Source: Clostridia bacterium (lineage in GTDB: Bacteria > Bacillota > Clostridia > Oscillospirales > CAG-272). From it: a DNA stretch of 64,000 bases. Position numbers and translations under genes: made by a program. Every line of letters begins with the position of its first letter. Within the stretch, counting starts at the first letter, position 1. Below the pieces are notes generated by a model. That model made no database searches, was not told where the DNA came from, and saw only the letters and a program-made list of their open reading frames with translations. The DNA is taken from the NCBI GenBank assembly GCA_017937845.1, contig JAGBCV010000026.1, positions 1 to 64,000 of the forward strand, in the 5' to 3' direction. Below are positions 7,987-15,907 of this stretch, one piece after another.

Positions 7987-8727
7987 TTAACGTCCAAATG
8001 AAAGAATGTGTGTGTTGGAATCTGCCAAAATAATATAATATTTTGTATATTTATGCTTATATTTATGTCCCAATGTACCTTGAAGTGAAACACTCACATT
8101 ATAATCACGATAAACCGTATCTTCTTCAATCGCTTTAAGTACCTCATCACGACACATTCCAGCCCTCACAAGATAATGAACAATGTTAGGTGCGGCAATT
8201 TCAGCTCCGTGATTTTCAAAATGATGATCCAAACTTTCTGCTCTGGTAGGAAATGTGCCTCTATGCCAGCACAGTTCTTCAAGACGTGCTTCTCCATATT
8301 CTACATCAAGAAAACGATTTACTGTTTGTGTGCCACTCCCATCAACAATATAAATTGTTATATCATAAATAGTATGGCTATATTTCATAGGAATTTCAAA
8401 CTCAAAAGTTTTTCCGATAAGCGCAGGAACATAAGCAGATTGAGTAAATGGAGTAGTATATCCAGTAGCATTAACCGTTATAGTTACAGAATCTAGTCCA
8501 TCTACACCAAAATTGTCAATGCGAACCCCAATCCCCGTTCCATCGAGATTGAATGTAGGTTCAATTCCTATTGTATTTGGAATCCGTGATTCCACGCTCG
8601 GCAATACAGTAACATCGGGTTGATATTTTATGTATATATCTTCAGTAATATCCGATGCACCTACTGTAATTACACAGGAGCAAAGTAATAAGAAAACTAT
8701 AAAAATGATACCTATTTTTTTATTCAT
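7987..8727 (-). CDS. Secreted protein with a toxin-like nuclease C-terminal domain
   Basis: The 246-residue product has an N-terminal signal peptide (MNKKIGIIFIVFLLLCSCVI, likely cleaved after TVGA near residue 24). A beta-sandwich-like region follows (about residues 25-150). The C-terminal part, about residues 165-246, contains LDHHFENHGAEI, YLVRAGM, GHKYKHKYTKYY and a final HILSFGR. This pattern resembles C-terminal toxin domains of polymorphic toxins with a barnase/EndoU/colicin-E5-like RNase fold; the histidines would be catalytic. That assignment is from memory of the motif and is inference. The ATG at 8727 is preferred over 8733 because GGGAG is then 7 bp upstream. It lies 31 bp downstream of the partner gene, inside the rny cassette. 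Confidence 0.6.
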   Translation of the reverse strand: MNKKIGIIFIVFLLLCSCVITVGASDITEDIYIKYQPDVTVLPSVESRIPNTIGIEPTFNLDGTGIGVRIDNFGVDGLDSVTITVNATGYTTPFTQSAYVPALIGKTFEFEIPMKYSHTIYDITIYIVDGSGTQTVNRFLDVEYGEARLEELCWHRGTFPTRAESLDHHFENHGAEIAAPNIVHYLVRAGMCRDEVLKAIEEDTVYRDYNVSVSLQGTLGHKYKHKYTKYYIILADSNTHILSFGR

Positions 8728-8758
8728 AAACATACTCCCAGTTTATACAGCGATTGAT

Positions 8759-9088
8759 TTATACACCATAATAGATAAACCATGCATTCTGCACACTGCT
8801 TTTTAACCAATTATTTACTTTTTCAAAAAAATCTTTTTCATTTGGATTGTCGACAAGACACATGTTTTCAATCATTTTCCATTCATCATAAGTAATGATT
8901 TGTGGACCAAAATAATGAAATTTATCAAATATTTTGTCTATATACTTAGATAGTAATGACATATCGTCCCACGGAACATAAATTGAATCCATATGCCAAT
9001 GTTTTTTGTCCAAATAATACTCACTATAACAAAGCTCACAAACATCATGACCATATACATCTAAATCTTGATAGGTCAATATACGCAT
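8759..9088 (-). CDS. Small acidic/aromatic protein, possible immunity partner
   Basis: The 109-residue cytosolic protein has no signal peptide or membrane segment and is rich in Tyr, Trp, Asp and Ile (for example HWHMDSIYVPWDD and FHYFGPQIITYDEWKM). I do not recognise the family. ATG at 9088 is chosen because GGAG lies 6 bp upstream; earlier in-frame ATGs at 9100 and 9109 lack a good ribosome binding site. It starts 47 bp after the rny stop on the same strand and precedes the secreted toxin-like gene. That pairing, and the AT-rich composition shared with it, suggest an immunity or antitoxin role. The function is inference only. Confidence 0.6.
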   Translation of the reverse strand: MRILTYQDLDVYGHDVCELCYSEYYLDKKHWHMDSIYVPWDDMSLLSKYIDKIFDKFHYFGPQIITYDEWKMIENMCLVDNPNEKDFFEKVNNWLKSSVQNAWFIYYGV

Positions 9089-9135
9089 AATCGGCTCCAT
9101 AATAAGCATTTCACATTTCCAAACGAAAGATTTTC

Positions 9136-10692
9136 TTATTTCGCGTATTCCGCAACGCGGCTTTCACGAATGACGTTGACCTTGATCTGACCGGGATATT
9201 CAAGCTCCTGTTCGATCTTGTTTGCGATATCGCGGGCAACGACGATCATCTGATCGTCACCGATCTGCTCAGGTTTGACCATGATACGGATCTCACGGCC
9301 TGCCTGGATCGCATAGGACTTATCGACACCGGGGAAGCTATTGGAGATCTCTTCGAGCTTCTGGAGTCGTTTGATGTAGCTTTCCAGATCTTCGCGGCGC
9401 GCACCGGGACGAGCGGCAGAGATCGCGTCGGCTGCCTGTACGAGTACGGCAATGACGGTCTGCGCTTCCACATCGCCGTGGTGAGCCTCGATTGCATGGA
9501 TCACATCCTTATTTTCCTTGAATTTACGGGCAATTTCCACACCGAGCTGGATATGAGAACCTTCAACCTCCTGGGTCAGAGCCTTGCCGATATCATGGAG
9601 AAGACCTGCGCGTTTTGCCAGCGTGCTGTCAAGACCGAGCTCGTTTGCCATGATACCCGCGAGATATGCGACCTCGATGGAGTGTGTAAGTACGTTCTGA
9701 CCGTAGCTGGTACGGTATTTGAGTCGTCCGAGGAAGCGGACGAGGTCGGGGTGAAGACCGTTGATGCCGATATCGAACGCGGCTTTTTCACCCGCCTGCT
9801 TGATGGTAAGCTCTACCTCGCGGCGCGCCTTTTCAACGGTTTCTTCGATTCTCGACGGATGGATACGTCCGTCGGAAATGAGTCTTTCAAGGGTGATTCT
9901 CGCGATCTCGCGGCGAATCGGGTCAAAACAGGAAAGCGTGATGGCTTCGGGCGTATCGTCAATGATAAGGTCGACGCCTGTGAGCGTTTCGATCTTATGA
10001 ATGTTACGACCCTCTCGACCGATGATACGGCCTTTCATTTCATCACTGGGAAGCGGTACGACAGAAACGGTGGTCTCGGATACCTGATCGGATGCAAGAC
10101 GCTGGATCGCAAGAGAAATGATATTCTTTGCGCGTTCGTCCGCGGTATCGTGAAGCTCTGTTTCAATCTGAGAAAGTCTGATAGCGGCTTCGCGCTTCGC
10201 ATCGGTTTCGATCTTGGAAACGAGTTCCGCTTTTGCTGTTTCGCATGTATAACCGGAAATTTCTTCAAGCTTTGCAAGCTGAGCGTTTTTGACCTGTTCG
10301 ATCTCAGCCTGAATCTTTTCGTTTTCACGGATTTTTTTATTCAGCATTTCATCCTTACGCTCGAAATTTTCAAGCTTGCGTTCGAGGGTCTCCTCCTTGG
10401 CAAGCGCCTTGTTTTCAAGACGAAGGATCTCCTGGCGGCGTTCTTTGTTTTCGCGTTCGGCTTCGGTCTGAGATTTGAGGATCTCCGCTTTCGCTTCCAC
10501 GAGCAATTCCTTGCATTTCGCTTCGCCGTTTTTCACAGCTTCGGAAACGATACGCTCAGCTTCCGCTTTCGCTTCGCCGATGGTCTGATCGTTTTCCTTG
10601 ATGCGCTTATTGCGTCCGATCCAAATACCGACAAAAGCACCGCCGAGAACACCGAGAACTACGCCAATCATGGCTCCAATTACATATTCCAT
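9136..10692 (-). CDS. rny: Ribonuclease Y
   Basis: The 518-residue membrane-anchored endoribonuclease initiates mRNA decay in Firmicutes. Domain order is canonical: an N-terminal transmembrane helix (residues 3-26), a long charged coiled coil (about 30-200), a KH RNA-binding domain ([15 protein letters not shown], about 220-234) and an HD domain with the metal motif [10 protein letters not shown] and a downstream EAHHGD. The ATG at 10692 has AAAGGAGG 13 bp upstream and its own consensus promoter. Its last 85 bp are duplicated at 7887-7971 because a two-gene cassette lies immediately downstream. The usual neighbour ymdB is instead at 35.6 kb. Confidence 0.97.
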   Translation of the reverse strand: MEYVIGAMIGVVLGVLGGAFVGIWIGRNKRIKENDQTIGEAKAEAERIVSEAVKNGEAKCKELLVEAKAEILKSQTEAERENKERRQEILRLENKALAKEETLERKLENFERKDEMLNKKIRENEKIQAEIEQVKNAQLAKLEEISGYTCETAKAELVSKIETDAKREAAIRLSQIETELHDTADERAKNIISLAIQRLASDQVSETTVSVVPLPSDEMKGRIIGREGRNIHKIETLTGVDLIIDDTPEAITLSCFDPIRREIARITLERLISDGRIHPSRIEETVEKARREVELTIKQAGEKAAFDIGINGLHPDLVRFLGRLKYRTSYGQNVLTHSIEVAYLAGIMANELGLDSTLAKRAGLLHDIGKALTQEVEGSHIQLGVEIARKFKENKDVIHAIEAHHGDVEAQTVIAVLVQAADAISAARPGARREDLESYIKRLQKLEEISNSFPGVDKSYAIQAGREIRIMVKPEQIGDDQMIVVARDIANKIEQELEYPGQIKVNVIRESRVAEYAK

Positions 10693-10778
10693 GCTTAATT
10701 TAGCACCTCCTTTGCGTTTGGCAAAATATATCTGAAATTTGCTGCGCGTTTTTTCAAAACTTTTCGCAACATAAGTTT

Positions 10779-10807
10779 ATTATAATATATTTGAAAGATA
10801 TTGTCAA
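10779..10807 (-). promoter_or_regulatory. Consensus sigma-A promoter of rny
   Basis: Minus strand TTGACA (10807-10802), 17-bp spacer, TATAAT (10784-10779): both boxes match consensus perfectly. It lies about 90 bp upstream of the rny start codon. Confidence 0.9.
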
Positions 10808-10834
10808 GGGTAAATGTGTTTTTGATGATAAAGA

Positions 10835-10860
10835 AAAGACGATTCCGAAAAATCGTCTTT
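10835..10860 (-). terminator. Terminator of pheT
   Basis: AAAGACGATT pairs with AATCGTCTTT around a short loop, with a T-rich stretch following on the minus strand. A second hairpin (10878-10902, CATCCTCCCTC with GAGGGAGGATG) lies between it and the pheT stop. Confidence 0.8.
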
Positions 10861-10908
10861 ATCTTTATTACCTTTTTCATCCTCCCTCTCGGAGGGAGGA
10901 TGATCAGC

Positions 10909-13344
10909 TTACTGACGGATGGTGATGCCGAGCTTGCGTTCCACGCCGCGGAGAATCTTTGCCGCCGCCTTGTCTGCTTCTTCGACAGTCAAGGTGTGGT
11001 CACCACTTCTGAGAGATACGGAGAACGAAACGCTCTTTTTGCCCTCACCAAGCTGTTTGCCACGATATACGTCAAAGAGCTTGATGCTTTCGATGAGGGA
11101 AACGCCCGAGGTTCTCATGGCGTCTTCAATCGCGCCAACGGTGATATCTTCATCGCAAACGAACGAGAAGTCACGTGTGGACGCGGGATATTTCGGAAGC
11201 TGTTTGAAGGATTTCTTCATGTTCGCGGTTGCGAAAATGTTTTCAAAATCGAGTTCCGCAAGGTAAACGGGTGCGCCGATGGTGTAATTCTGCGCGACGA
11301 TGGGGTGAAGCTCACCGATCGTGCCGAGGAACGTGCCGTCGGGTGCGGTAACGGTCGCACATCTGCCCGGATGGAAGGTGCTGTCCGTCGTGCAAGCGGC
11401 ATAAGTCGCCTTGATGCCTGCTGTGCGGAAGATCTCCTCGCAGATGCCCTTGAGGGAGTAGAAGTCGCCGTGACCGTAGAAGCCGATCATGACCTTGACT
11501 CTTTCGTCGGGAAGCGTGCCTTCCAGACCGTGAATGTTGGTAACGACATTTTCTCTCGGGATATAGACCTTCGCAAGCTCATAGAGAGAAGCGTCTGTGG
11601 TGCCGTTGTTCCAGTTGAGCTCCAAAACCTCCATCATAGAGGGAATGGCTGTGGTACGCATGGTCTTGGAGTCCTCACCGAACGGGTTCATGATTTCCAC
11701 AGATTTGCGTCTGCTATCGTTTTCCGCAAGACCTGCCTTATCATAAAGCTTTGCGGACATGAAGGAATAGGTGATGATCTCGTCAAGACCGCAGCCACAG
11801 AGAAGACCGTGAACGTCCTTCTGGAACTGCTGTTTTGCGGTAAGACCGCCCTGTGTCATCGCGGAAACGACGTTGCTGGATTCGATCTTGTTATAGCCGT
11901 AGATACGAACGACTTCTTCTGCGATATCGTTCATGCAACGAACGTCATCGCGGTAGGAGGGAACGGTGATGACATCGCCGTCCACCTTGAAATCAAGGCT
12001 TTCGAGGATCTTGACCATTTCCTCTGCGGAAAGGTTGATGCCGAGGAATTTATTGATTCTTTCGGGTTCGAGCTTCACGGTTGCGATCTCTTTCTTAACG
12101 GGGTAAACGTCGATGATGCCGTTTACGACCTCGCCTGCGCCGAGAAGGTTTACAAGCTCGCACGCTCTTTCGAGTGCGGGAATGGTGTTTTCGGAGTCAA
12201 GACCCTTTTCAAAACGAGAGGAGGAGTCTGTACGCATACCGAGCTTCTTTGCGGTCACGCGGACGGAGCTACCGAGGAACATCGCGGATTCAAAGACAAC
12301 GGTCGTGGTATCGTCCTTGATCTCGCTGTTTGCGCCGCCCATAACACCTGCGATGGCAACGGGCTTTTTGCTGTCGGCAATGACGAGCATATCGGGTTCG
12401 AGATATCTTTCCTGATCGTCGAGCGTCATGAACTTTTCTTTGTCGCCTGCGGTTCTGACCTCGATGTGCTTGCCGTCAAGACAAGCATAGTCGAAGGCGT
12501 GCATCGGCTGACCGTATTCGAGCATGACGTAGTTCGTGATATCTACGATATTATTGATGGGACGAACGCCCGATGCGCGAAGTCGCATACGGAGCCAGAG
12601 CGGAGAGGGTGCGATCTTTACGTTCTTTACGACACGCGCGCTGTAACGGAAGCATTTTTCTGTGTCATGGATGGCGATATCGACATAATTTGTAATATCG
12701 TCGCCCGATTCCTTGACGGTGGGTGTGGGGATCTTCGCGGTCTTTTCAAAGCTTGCCGCGCTTTCTCTTGCAAGACCGATGACGGAAAGACAGTCGGGGC
12801 GGTTCGGGGTGATCTCAAATTCGACCGCCTTATCGCGCATACCGAGAACGTCTACGATATCGTCGCCGGGCTTGTAGGTAAGCTCTTCATATGCGTTGAG
12901 AATGAGGATACCGTCGGTGGGTGCGTTCGGCATATCGTGGAGGGTAAGACCAAGCTCCTCGATGGAGCAGAACATACCTTCGGAAACCTCGCCGCGGAGC
13001 TTGCCGCATTTGATCTCATGACCGCTTGCGAGCTTAGTCACTCTCTTTTCATCTCTGGGGCAATAGCAAACGGGAACGTATGCGCCCTCGAAGACGTTTT
13101 TCGCTGCGGTCACGATCTGAATCGTCTTTTCGCCGCAGTCTACCTGACAGATCACGAGTCTTTCTGCGTCGGGGTGCTGTTTGACTTCCTTGATCAGACC
13201 GACTCTGACATTCTGAACCTCGTCACCGAGGAGCTCAAAGCCCTCGACCTTGGAGCCTGTGTCGGTCATTCTGTCGCAATATTCTTTGATGTCAATATCG
13301 TTGCAATCCACAAAATCGGAAAGCCATTTCATTGATAATACCAT
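10909..13344 (-). CDS. pheT: Phenylalanyl-tRNA synthetase beta subunit
   Basis: The 811-residue cytosolic subunit of the alpha2-beta2 enzyme charges tRNA-Phe. Seen: an N-terminal EMAP/OB tRNA-binding domain (about residues 40-155), the B3/B4 editing region, the central B5 and catalytic-like core (RTTAIPSMMEVLELN), and a C-terminal FDX-ACB domain (KQLPKYPASTRDFSFVCDE to the end). The length is normal. The first ATG (13344) is chosen because AGGAGAG lies 8 bp upstream. It follows pheS after 21 bp, so the two are cotranscribed and should share the T-box leader. Confidence 0.97.
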   Translation of the reverse strand: MVLSMKWLSDFVDCNDIDIKEYCDRMTDTGSKVEGFELLGDEVQNVRVGLIKEVKQHPDAERLVICQVDCGEKTIQIVTAAKNVFEGAYVPVCYCPRDEKRVTKLASGHEIKCGKLRGEVSEGMFCSIEELGLTLHDMPNAPTDGILILNAYEELTYKPGDDIVDVLGMRDKAVEFEITPNRPDCLSVIGLARESAASFEKTAKIPTPTVKESGDDITNYVDIAIHDTEKCFRYSARVVKNVKIAPSPLWLRMRLRASGVRPINNIVDITNYVMLEYGQPMHAFDYACLDGKHIEVRTAGDKEKFMTLDDQERYLEPDMLVIADSKKPVAIAGVMGGANSEIKDDTTTVVFESAMFLGSSVRVTAKKLGMRTDSSSRFEKGLDSENTIPALERACELVNLLGAGEVVNGIIDVYPVKKEIATVKLEPERINKFLGINLSAEEMVKILESLDFKVDGDVITVPSYRDDVRCMNDIAEEVVRIYGYNKIESSNVVSAMTQGGLTAKQQFQKDVHGLLCGCGLDEIITYSFMSAKLYDKAGLAENDSRRKSVEIMNPFGEDSKTMRTTAIPSMMEVLELNWNNGTTDASLYELAKVYIPRENVVTNIHGLEGTLPDERVKVMIGFYGHGDFYSLKGICEEIFRTAGIKATYAACTTDSTFHPGRCATVTAPDGTFLGTIGELHPIVAQNYTIGAPVYLAELDFENIFATANMKKSFKQLPKYPASTRDFSFVCDEDITVGAIEDAMRTSGVSLIESIKLFDVYRGKQLGEGKKSVSFSVSLRSGDHTLTVEEADKAAAKILRGVERKLGITIRQ

Positions 13345-13365
13345 ATCTAAAACTCTCCTTTTCGA

Positions 13366-14376
13366 TTAAAATTGATGCAAGAAGCGAACGTCGTTTTCGT
13401 ACATCAAACGAAGGTCGTCGATGCCAAGACGCGCCATTGTGATTCTTTCAACGCCCATACCGAACGCAAAGCCCGAATATACATTGGGGTCGATACCGCA
13501 GTTGGAAAGAACGAACGGATGGACCATACCTGCGCCGAGAATTTCCATCCAGCCCTCGCCTTTGCAAAGACGGCAACCCTTACCGCCGCAAACGAAGCAG
13601 GAAACGTCAACCTCTGCGGAAGGTTCTGTGAACGGGAAGTGGTGAGGACGGAAACGGATCTTGGTTTCGGGACCGAACATCTTCTTTGCGAAAAGCTCAA
13701 GGATACCCTTGAGGTCGCCCATGGTGATGCCCTTGTCAACGACAAGACCCTCTACCTGGTGGAAGATGGGAGAGTGTGTTGCGTCGGCAGGGTCAGCGCG
13801 GTAAACGCGACCAGGGGAGATGATGCGGATCGGGGGCTGAGTCTGTTCCATGACACGCGCCTGAACGGGGGATGTCTGGGAACGGAGCAGGATATTATCC
13901 GTAATATAGAAGGTATCCTGTGTATCACGCGCAGGGTGATTTTTGGGGAGGTTCAACGCTTCAAAGTTATAGTAGTCGTATTCTACTTCAGGACCCTCTG
14001 CGATGGAGAAGCCCATGCCGATAAAGATATCGCGGAGCATTTCTTCCGTCTGCGCGAGGGGGTGACGATGACCTGCGGTAAAGGGTGTACCGGGAACGGT
14101 AACGTCGATCTTTTCGGAAAGAAGACGGTTTTCAAGCTCTTTTTTTGCTTTTTCTTCTTCCTTTTTTGCAAGTGCGGCTTCAATTTCCGCTCTGACTTCA
14201 TTGGCAAGCTGACCGATAAGCGGTCTTTCTTCGGGAGAGACCTTACCCATGCCGCGAAGTACGGCGGTAAGCTCACCCTTTTTACCGAGATACTGAATAC
14301 GAATCTCATCCAAACGGTCGGAGGCTTCGATCTCAGCGATTGCTTTTTCTCGGATCTGTTTCAGCAATTCTTTCAT
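13366..14376 (-). CDS. pheS: Phenylalanyl-tRNA synthetase alpha subunit
   Basis: The 336-residue catalytic subunit has an N-terminal coiled coil (about residues 1-90) followed by the class II synthetase core. Motifs: [19 protein letters not shown], the motif 2 region [12 protein letters not shown], the Cys-rich insert [17 protein letters not shown], and motif 3 [10 protein letters not shown]. The start is placed at 14376 ([12 protein letters not shown]) because GAAAGGAAAGG lies just upstream. An upstream extension encoded between 14376 and 14445 lacks family similarity. A 450-bp repeat lies between this gene and its T-box leader. Confidence 0.97.
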   Translation of the reverse strand: MKELLKQIREKAIAEIEASDRLDEIRIQYLGKKGELTAVLRGMGKVSPEERPLIGQLANEVRAEIEAALAKKEEEKAKKELENRLLSEKIDVTVPGTPFTAGHRHPLAQTEEMLRDIFIGMGFSIAEGPEVEYDYYNFEALNLPKNHPARDTQDTFYITDNILLRSQTSPVQARVMEQTQPPIRIISPGRVYRADPADATHSPIFHQVEGLVVDKGITMGDLKGILELFAKKMFGPETKIRFRPHHFPFTEPSAEVDVSCFVCGGKGCRLCKGEGWMEILGAGMVHPFVLSNCGIDPNVYSGFAFGMGVERITMARLGIDDLRLMYENDVRFLHQF

Positions 14377-14468
14377 AAAAATGACCTTTCCTTTCAAATA
14401 TTCATGATATTTTGATAATTGTGTACTTTTTTGTATGATCGCCACTTTTTCCCCAAAAGAGGGAACGC

Positions 14469-14917
14469 ATACTTTTCTTGTCGGACAAGAAAAGTATCAA
14501 AAGAAAGCCGCAAACGTGCCGTTTGACCGCTTGTGCAGATTTTGATATGCGGTTCAATCGGCTCCCCGCACGGATTTTTCACGAACAAGTTCGTGAAACC
14601 CTACGCCGGCGTCGGCTCCGGGACATCACGGCGGAACAACCGCCGAACGAGAACCGACATCTAAAATTTATGCTTGACGGCGCTTTAGCGCCGTTCGGCA
14701 AGCACTTTTTTCACTGAGCGCGAGTACGTCTGAGATAAACCAATTTCGCCAACGCAAATTACGCGACCTTGGACGAAAGCATACTTTTAACCGCGTTCTT
14801 TGAGGCGGGTGATAGCCGATAGGAGAACGCGAAAGCGAAGTTTCAAAGTCTATAAGCGATAAAACCGCAGGTTTTTTGCTTCTTTTTTCGTTCTTTTTTC
14901 TTTCAAAAAGAAAAAAG
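14469..14917 (+). repeat. 450-bp hairpin-ended repeat, family A, copy 1
   Basis: The left end is a hairpin around ACTTTTCTTGT...ACAAGAAAAGT (14469-14497). The right end is a hairpin CTTTTTTCTTTC...AAAGAAAAAAG (14893-14917). Shared internal blocks include CGGCTCCCCGCACGGATTTT, GGGACATCACGGCGGAACAA, GACGGCGCTTTAGCGCCGTT and AAAACCGCAGGTTTTTTGCT. Full copies occur at 29647-30098, 33161-33773 and 37058-37507, truncated ones at 26368-26603 and 39948-40188. No plausible coding frame. This copy lies between the T-box leader and pheS. Confidence 0.85.
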
Positions 14918-15040
14918 GACATCTCCCTTGAAAAGGGAAAAAAGGGTTCTCAAAAAGCACACCTTTATAATAAAAAATTTCGTTTTTTGTTTTTGAAAAA
15001 CGTACACTTTTTGTTCAGAGGAAGTCAAAAAACAAAAAAA

Positions 15041-15285
15041 CTCCTGTCCACAAAAAAGGGACGGGAGCATAAACTTCCGCGGTACCACCCGATTTTTATG
15101 GGAATATCCCATAACACTCTTGACGCCTATAACGGGGCATTGCCGTATACAACTACTAAACCTTCATTGCATCCGCTCCAAAGTGAAAGGCGATATACGC
15201 GCTTGCGGTCCGCTTCCAGCCAACGGCAGACCTCTCTGTGGCAAACGAAATCGTATAAAGCCGCTTTTTCATAGCGTTTCTTTCG
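15041..15285 (-). promoter_or_regulatory. T-box riboswitch leader (probably tRNA-Phe specific)
   Basis: On the minus strand the conserved T-box antiterminator sequence GGGTGGTACCGCGG is present (15090-15077). A terminator follows: CTCCCGTCCC (15067-15058) pairs with GGACAGGAG (15049-15041) before seven T. Upstream are an AGAGAG motif and a GGCTGGAAGC stem I apical-type sequence. A TTC triplet at 15187-15185, followed by A as is usual for the specifier, fits phenylalanine. The specifier assignment is inference. The next same-strand genes are pheST, but about 650 bp and a family A repeat intervene. Confidence 0.9.
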
Positions 15286-15298
15286 TTTTTACCATAAT

Positions 15299-15327
15299 AG
15301 AATAGCACACTTTATTTCATTTTGCAA
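15299..15327 (-). promoter_or_regulatory. Promoter of the T-box/pheST transcript
   Basis: Minus strand TTGCAA (15327-15322), 17-bp spacer, TATTCT (15304-15299), directly upstream of the T-box leader. Confidence 0.7.
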
Positions 15328-15416
15328 CAGGATTTCAAAAAATTTATAAAACTTCTGCTGATTTTTTAATATTTTTTTAAGAAAACATAGAAAATTTATG
15401 AATATTTTGTGAACAC

Positions 15417-15444
15417 TTGATTTTTGGGAATTTTATGATATAAT
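15417..15444 (+). promoter_or_regulatory. Promoter of the small lipoprotein gene
   Basis: TTGATT (15417-15422), 16-bp spacer, TATAAT (15439-15444), 40 bp upstream of the ATG at 15484. Confidence 0.8.
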
Positions 15445-15483
15445 GAAATTGTCAAAATATTTTATTAAAGGAGGATTTTTCCC

Positions 15484-15849
15484 ATGAAAACACTCAAAAG
15501 AGTTCTCGCTCTCGCTCTCGCAGTGGTAATGGTATTTGCGCTTGTTTCTTGCTCCAAGAAGCTCTCCGGTACATATTCCGCAGAAATCGGCGGCAGCATC
15601 GCAGGCTCCAAAACCTCTTACACATTCAGCGGCAGCAAGGTTACCGTTTCCGTAACAGGTACTCTTCTCGGCGGCTCCAACACCAAGAGCTACGAGGGTG
15701 AATATGAGATCATCGAAGCTGAAGACGGCACGATGTCCATCAAATTCACATTTGAAAACGCAGAAGCTAAGGAATACACCGGTACATTTGCTTTCTCCGA
15801 AGGCGAAGATTCCATCAAGATCGGTCTTTTCACTTACAACAAGCAGTAA
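15484..15849 (+). CDS. Small predicted lipoprotein
   Basis: The 121-residue product has a lipoprotein signal peptide: KRxL basic start, hydrophobic core, and lipobox LVSC with the acylated Cys at residue 23. The mature part is a compact Gly/Ser/Thr-rich beta-strand domain (KLSGTYSAEIGGS, SYEGEYEIIE, KEYTGTFAFSEGED) of a type seen in many uncharacterised Clostridia lipoproteins. It should be anchored on the outer face of the membrane. AAAGGAGG is 9 bp upstream of the ATG, with a good promoter before it and a terminator after it. It is a single-gene unit. Function unknown. Confidence 0.85.
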   Translation: MKTLKRVLALALAVVMVFALVSCSKKLSGTYSAEIGGSIAGSKTSYTFSGSKVTVSVTGTLLGGSNTKSYEGEYEIIEAEDGTMSIKFTFENAEAKEYTGTFAFSEGEDSIKIGLFTYNKQ

Positions 15850-15870
15850 TTTCATAGTTTGAAACATAAA

Positions 15871-15896
15871 AAAGACGATTCTTCGGAATCGTCTTT
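15871..15896. terminator. Bidirectional terminator with UUCG loop
   Basis: AAAGACGATT pairs with AATCGTCTTT, closed by a C-TTCG-G tetraloop and bordered by A and T runs. It serves both the lipoprotein gene and the convergent EutH-type gene. Confidence 0.9.
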
Positions 15897-15907
15897 TTTA
15901 TGTATTT

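Larger units (their letters stand above)
7887..9219 (-). mobile_element. Two-gene cassette inserted at the rny 3' end, flanked by 85-bp direct repeats
   Basis: The interior (7983-9134) carries two same-strand genes and is strikingly AT-rich: the 60 bases from 8881 hold 13 G or C, against 28 in the 60 bases from 9841 within rny. The flanks are direct copies of the rny terminus, so rny stays intact while a remnant marks the far junction. This is the footprint of site-specific or homologous integration at a gene 3' end. No integrase or transposase is inside, so the cassette would need helper functions or arose by recombination. Confidence 0.75.

Noticed and set aside
7644..8093. 149-codon minus-strand frame across the rny remnant and S-layer promoters
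   Set aside because: It runs through the promoters and the duplicated rny end in another frame; composition is not gene-like.
10801..13335. 844-codon open frame antisense to pheT
   Set aside because: Same codon-bias effect; pheT is certain on the other strand.
14469..14917. Family A repeat as an insertion sequence
   Set aside because: No transposase-like frame is present in any of the six copies; it can be at most a non-autonomous element.
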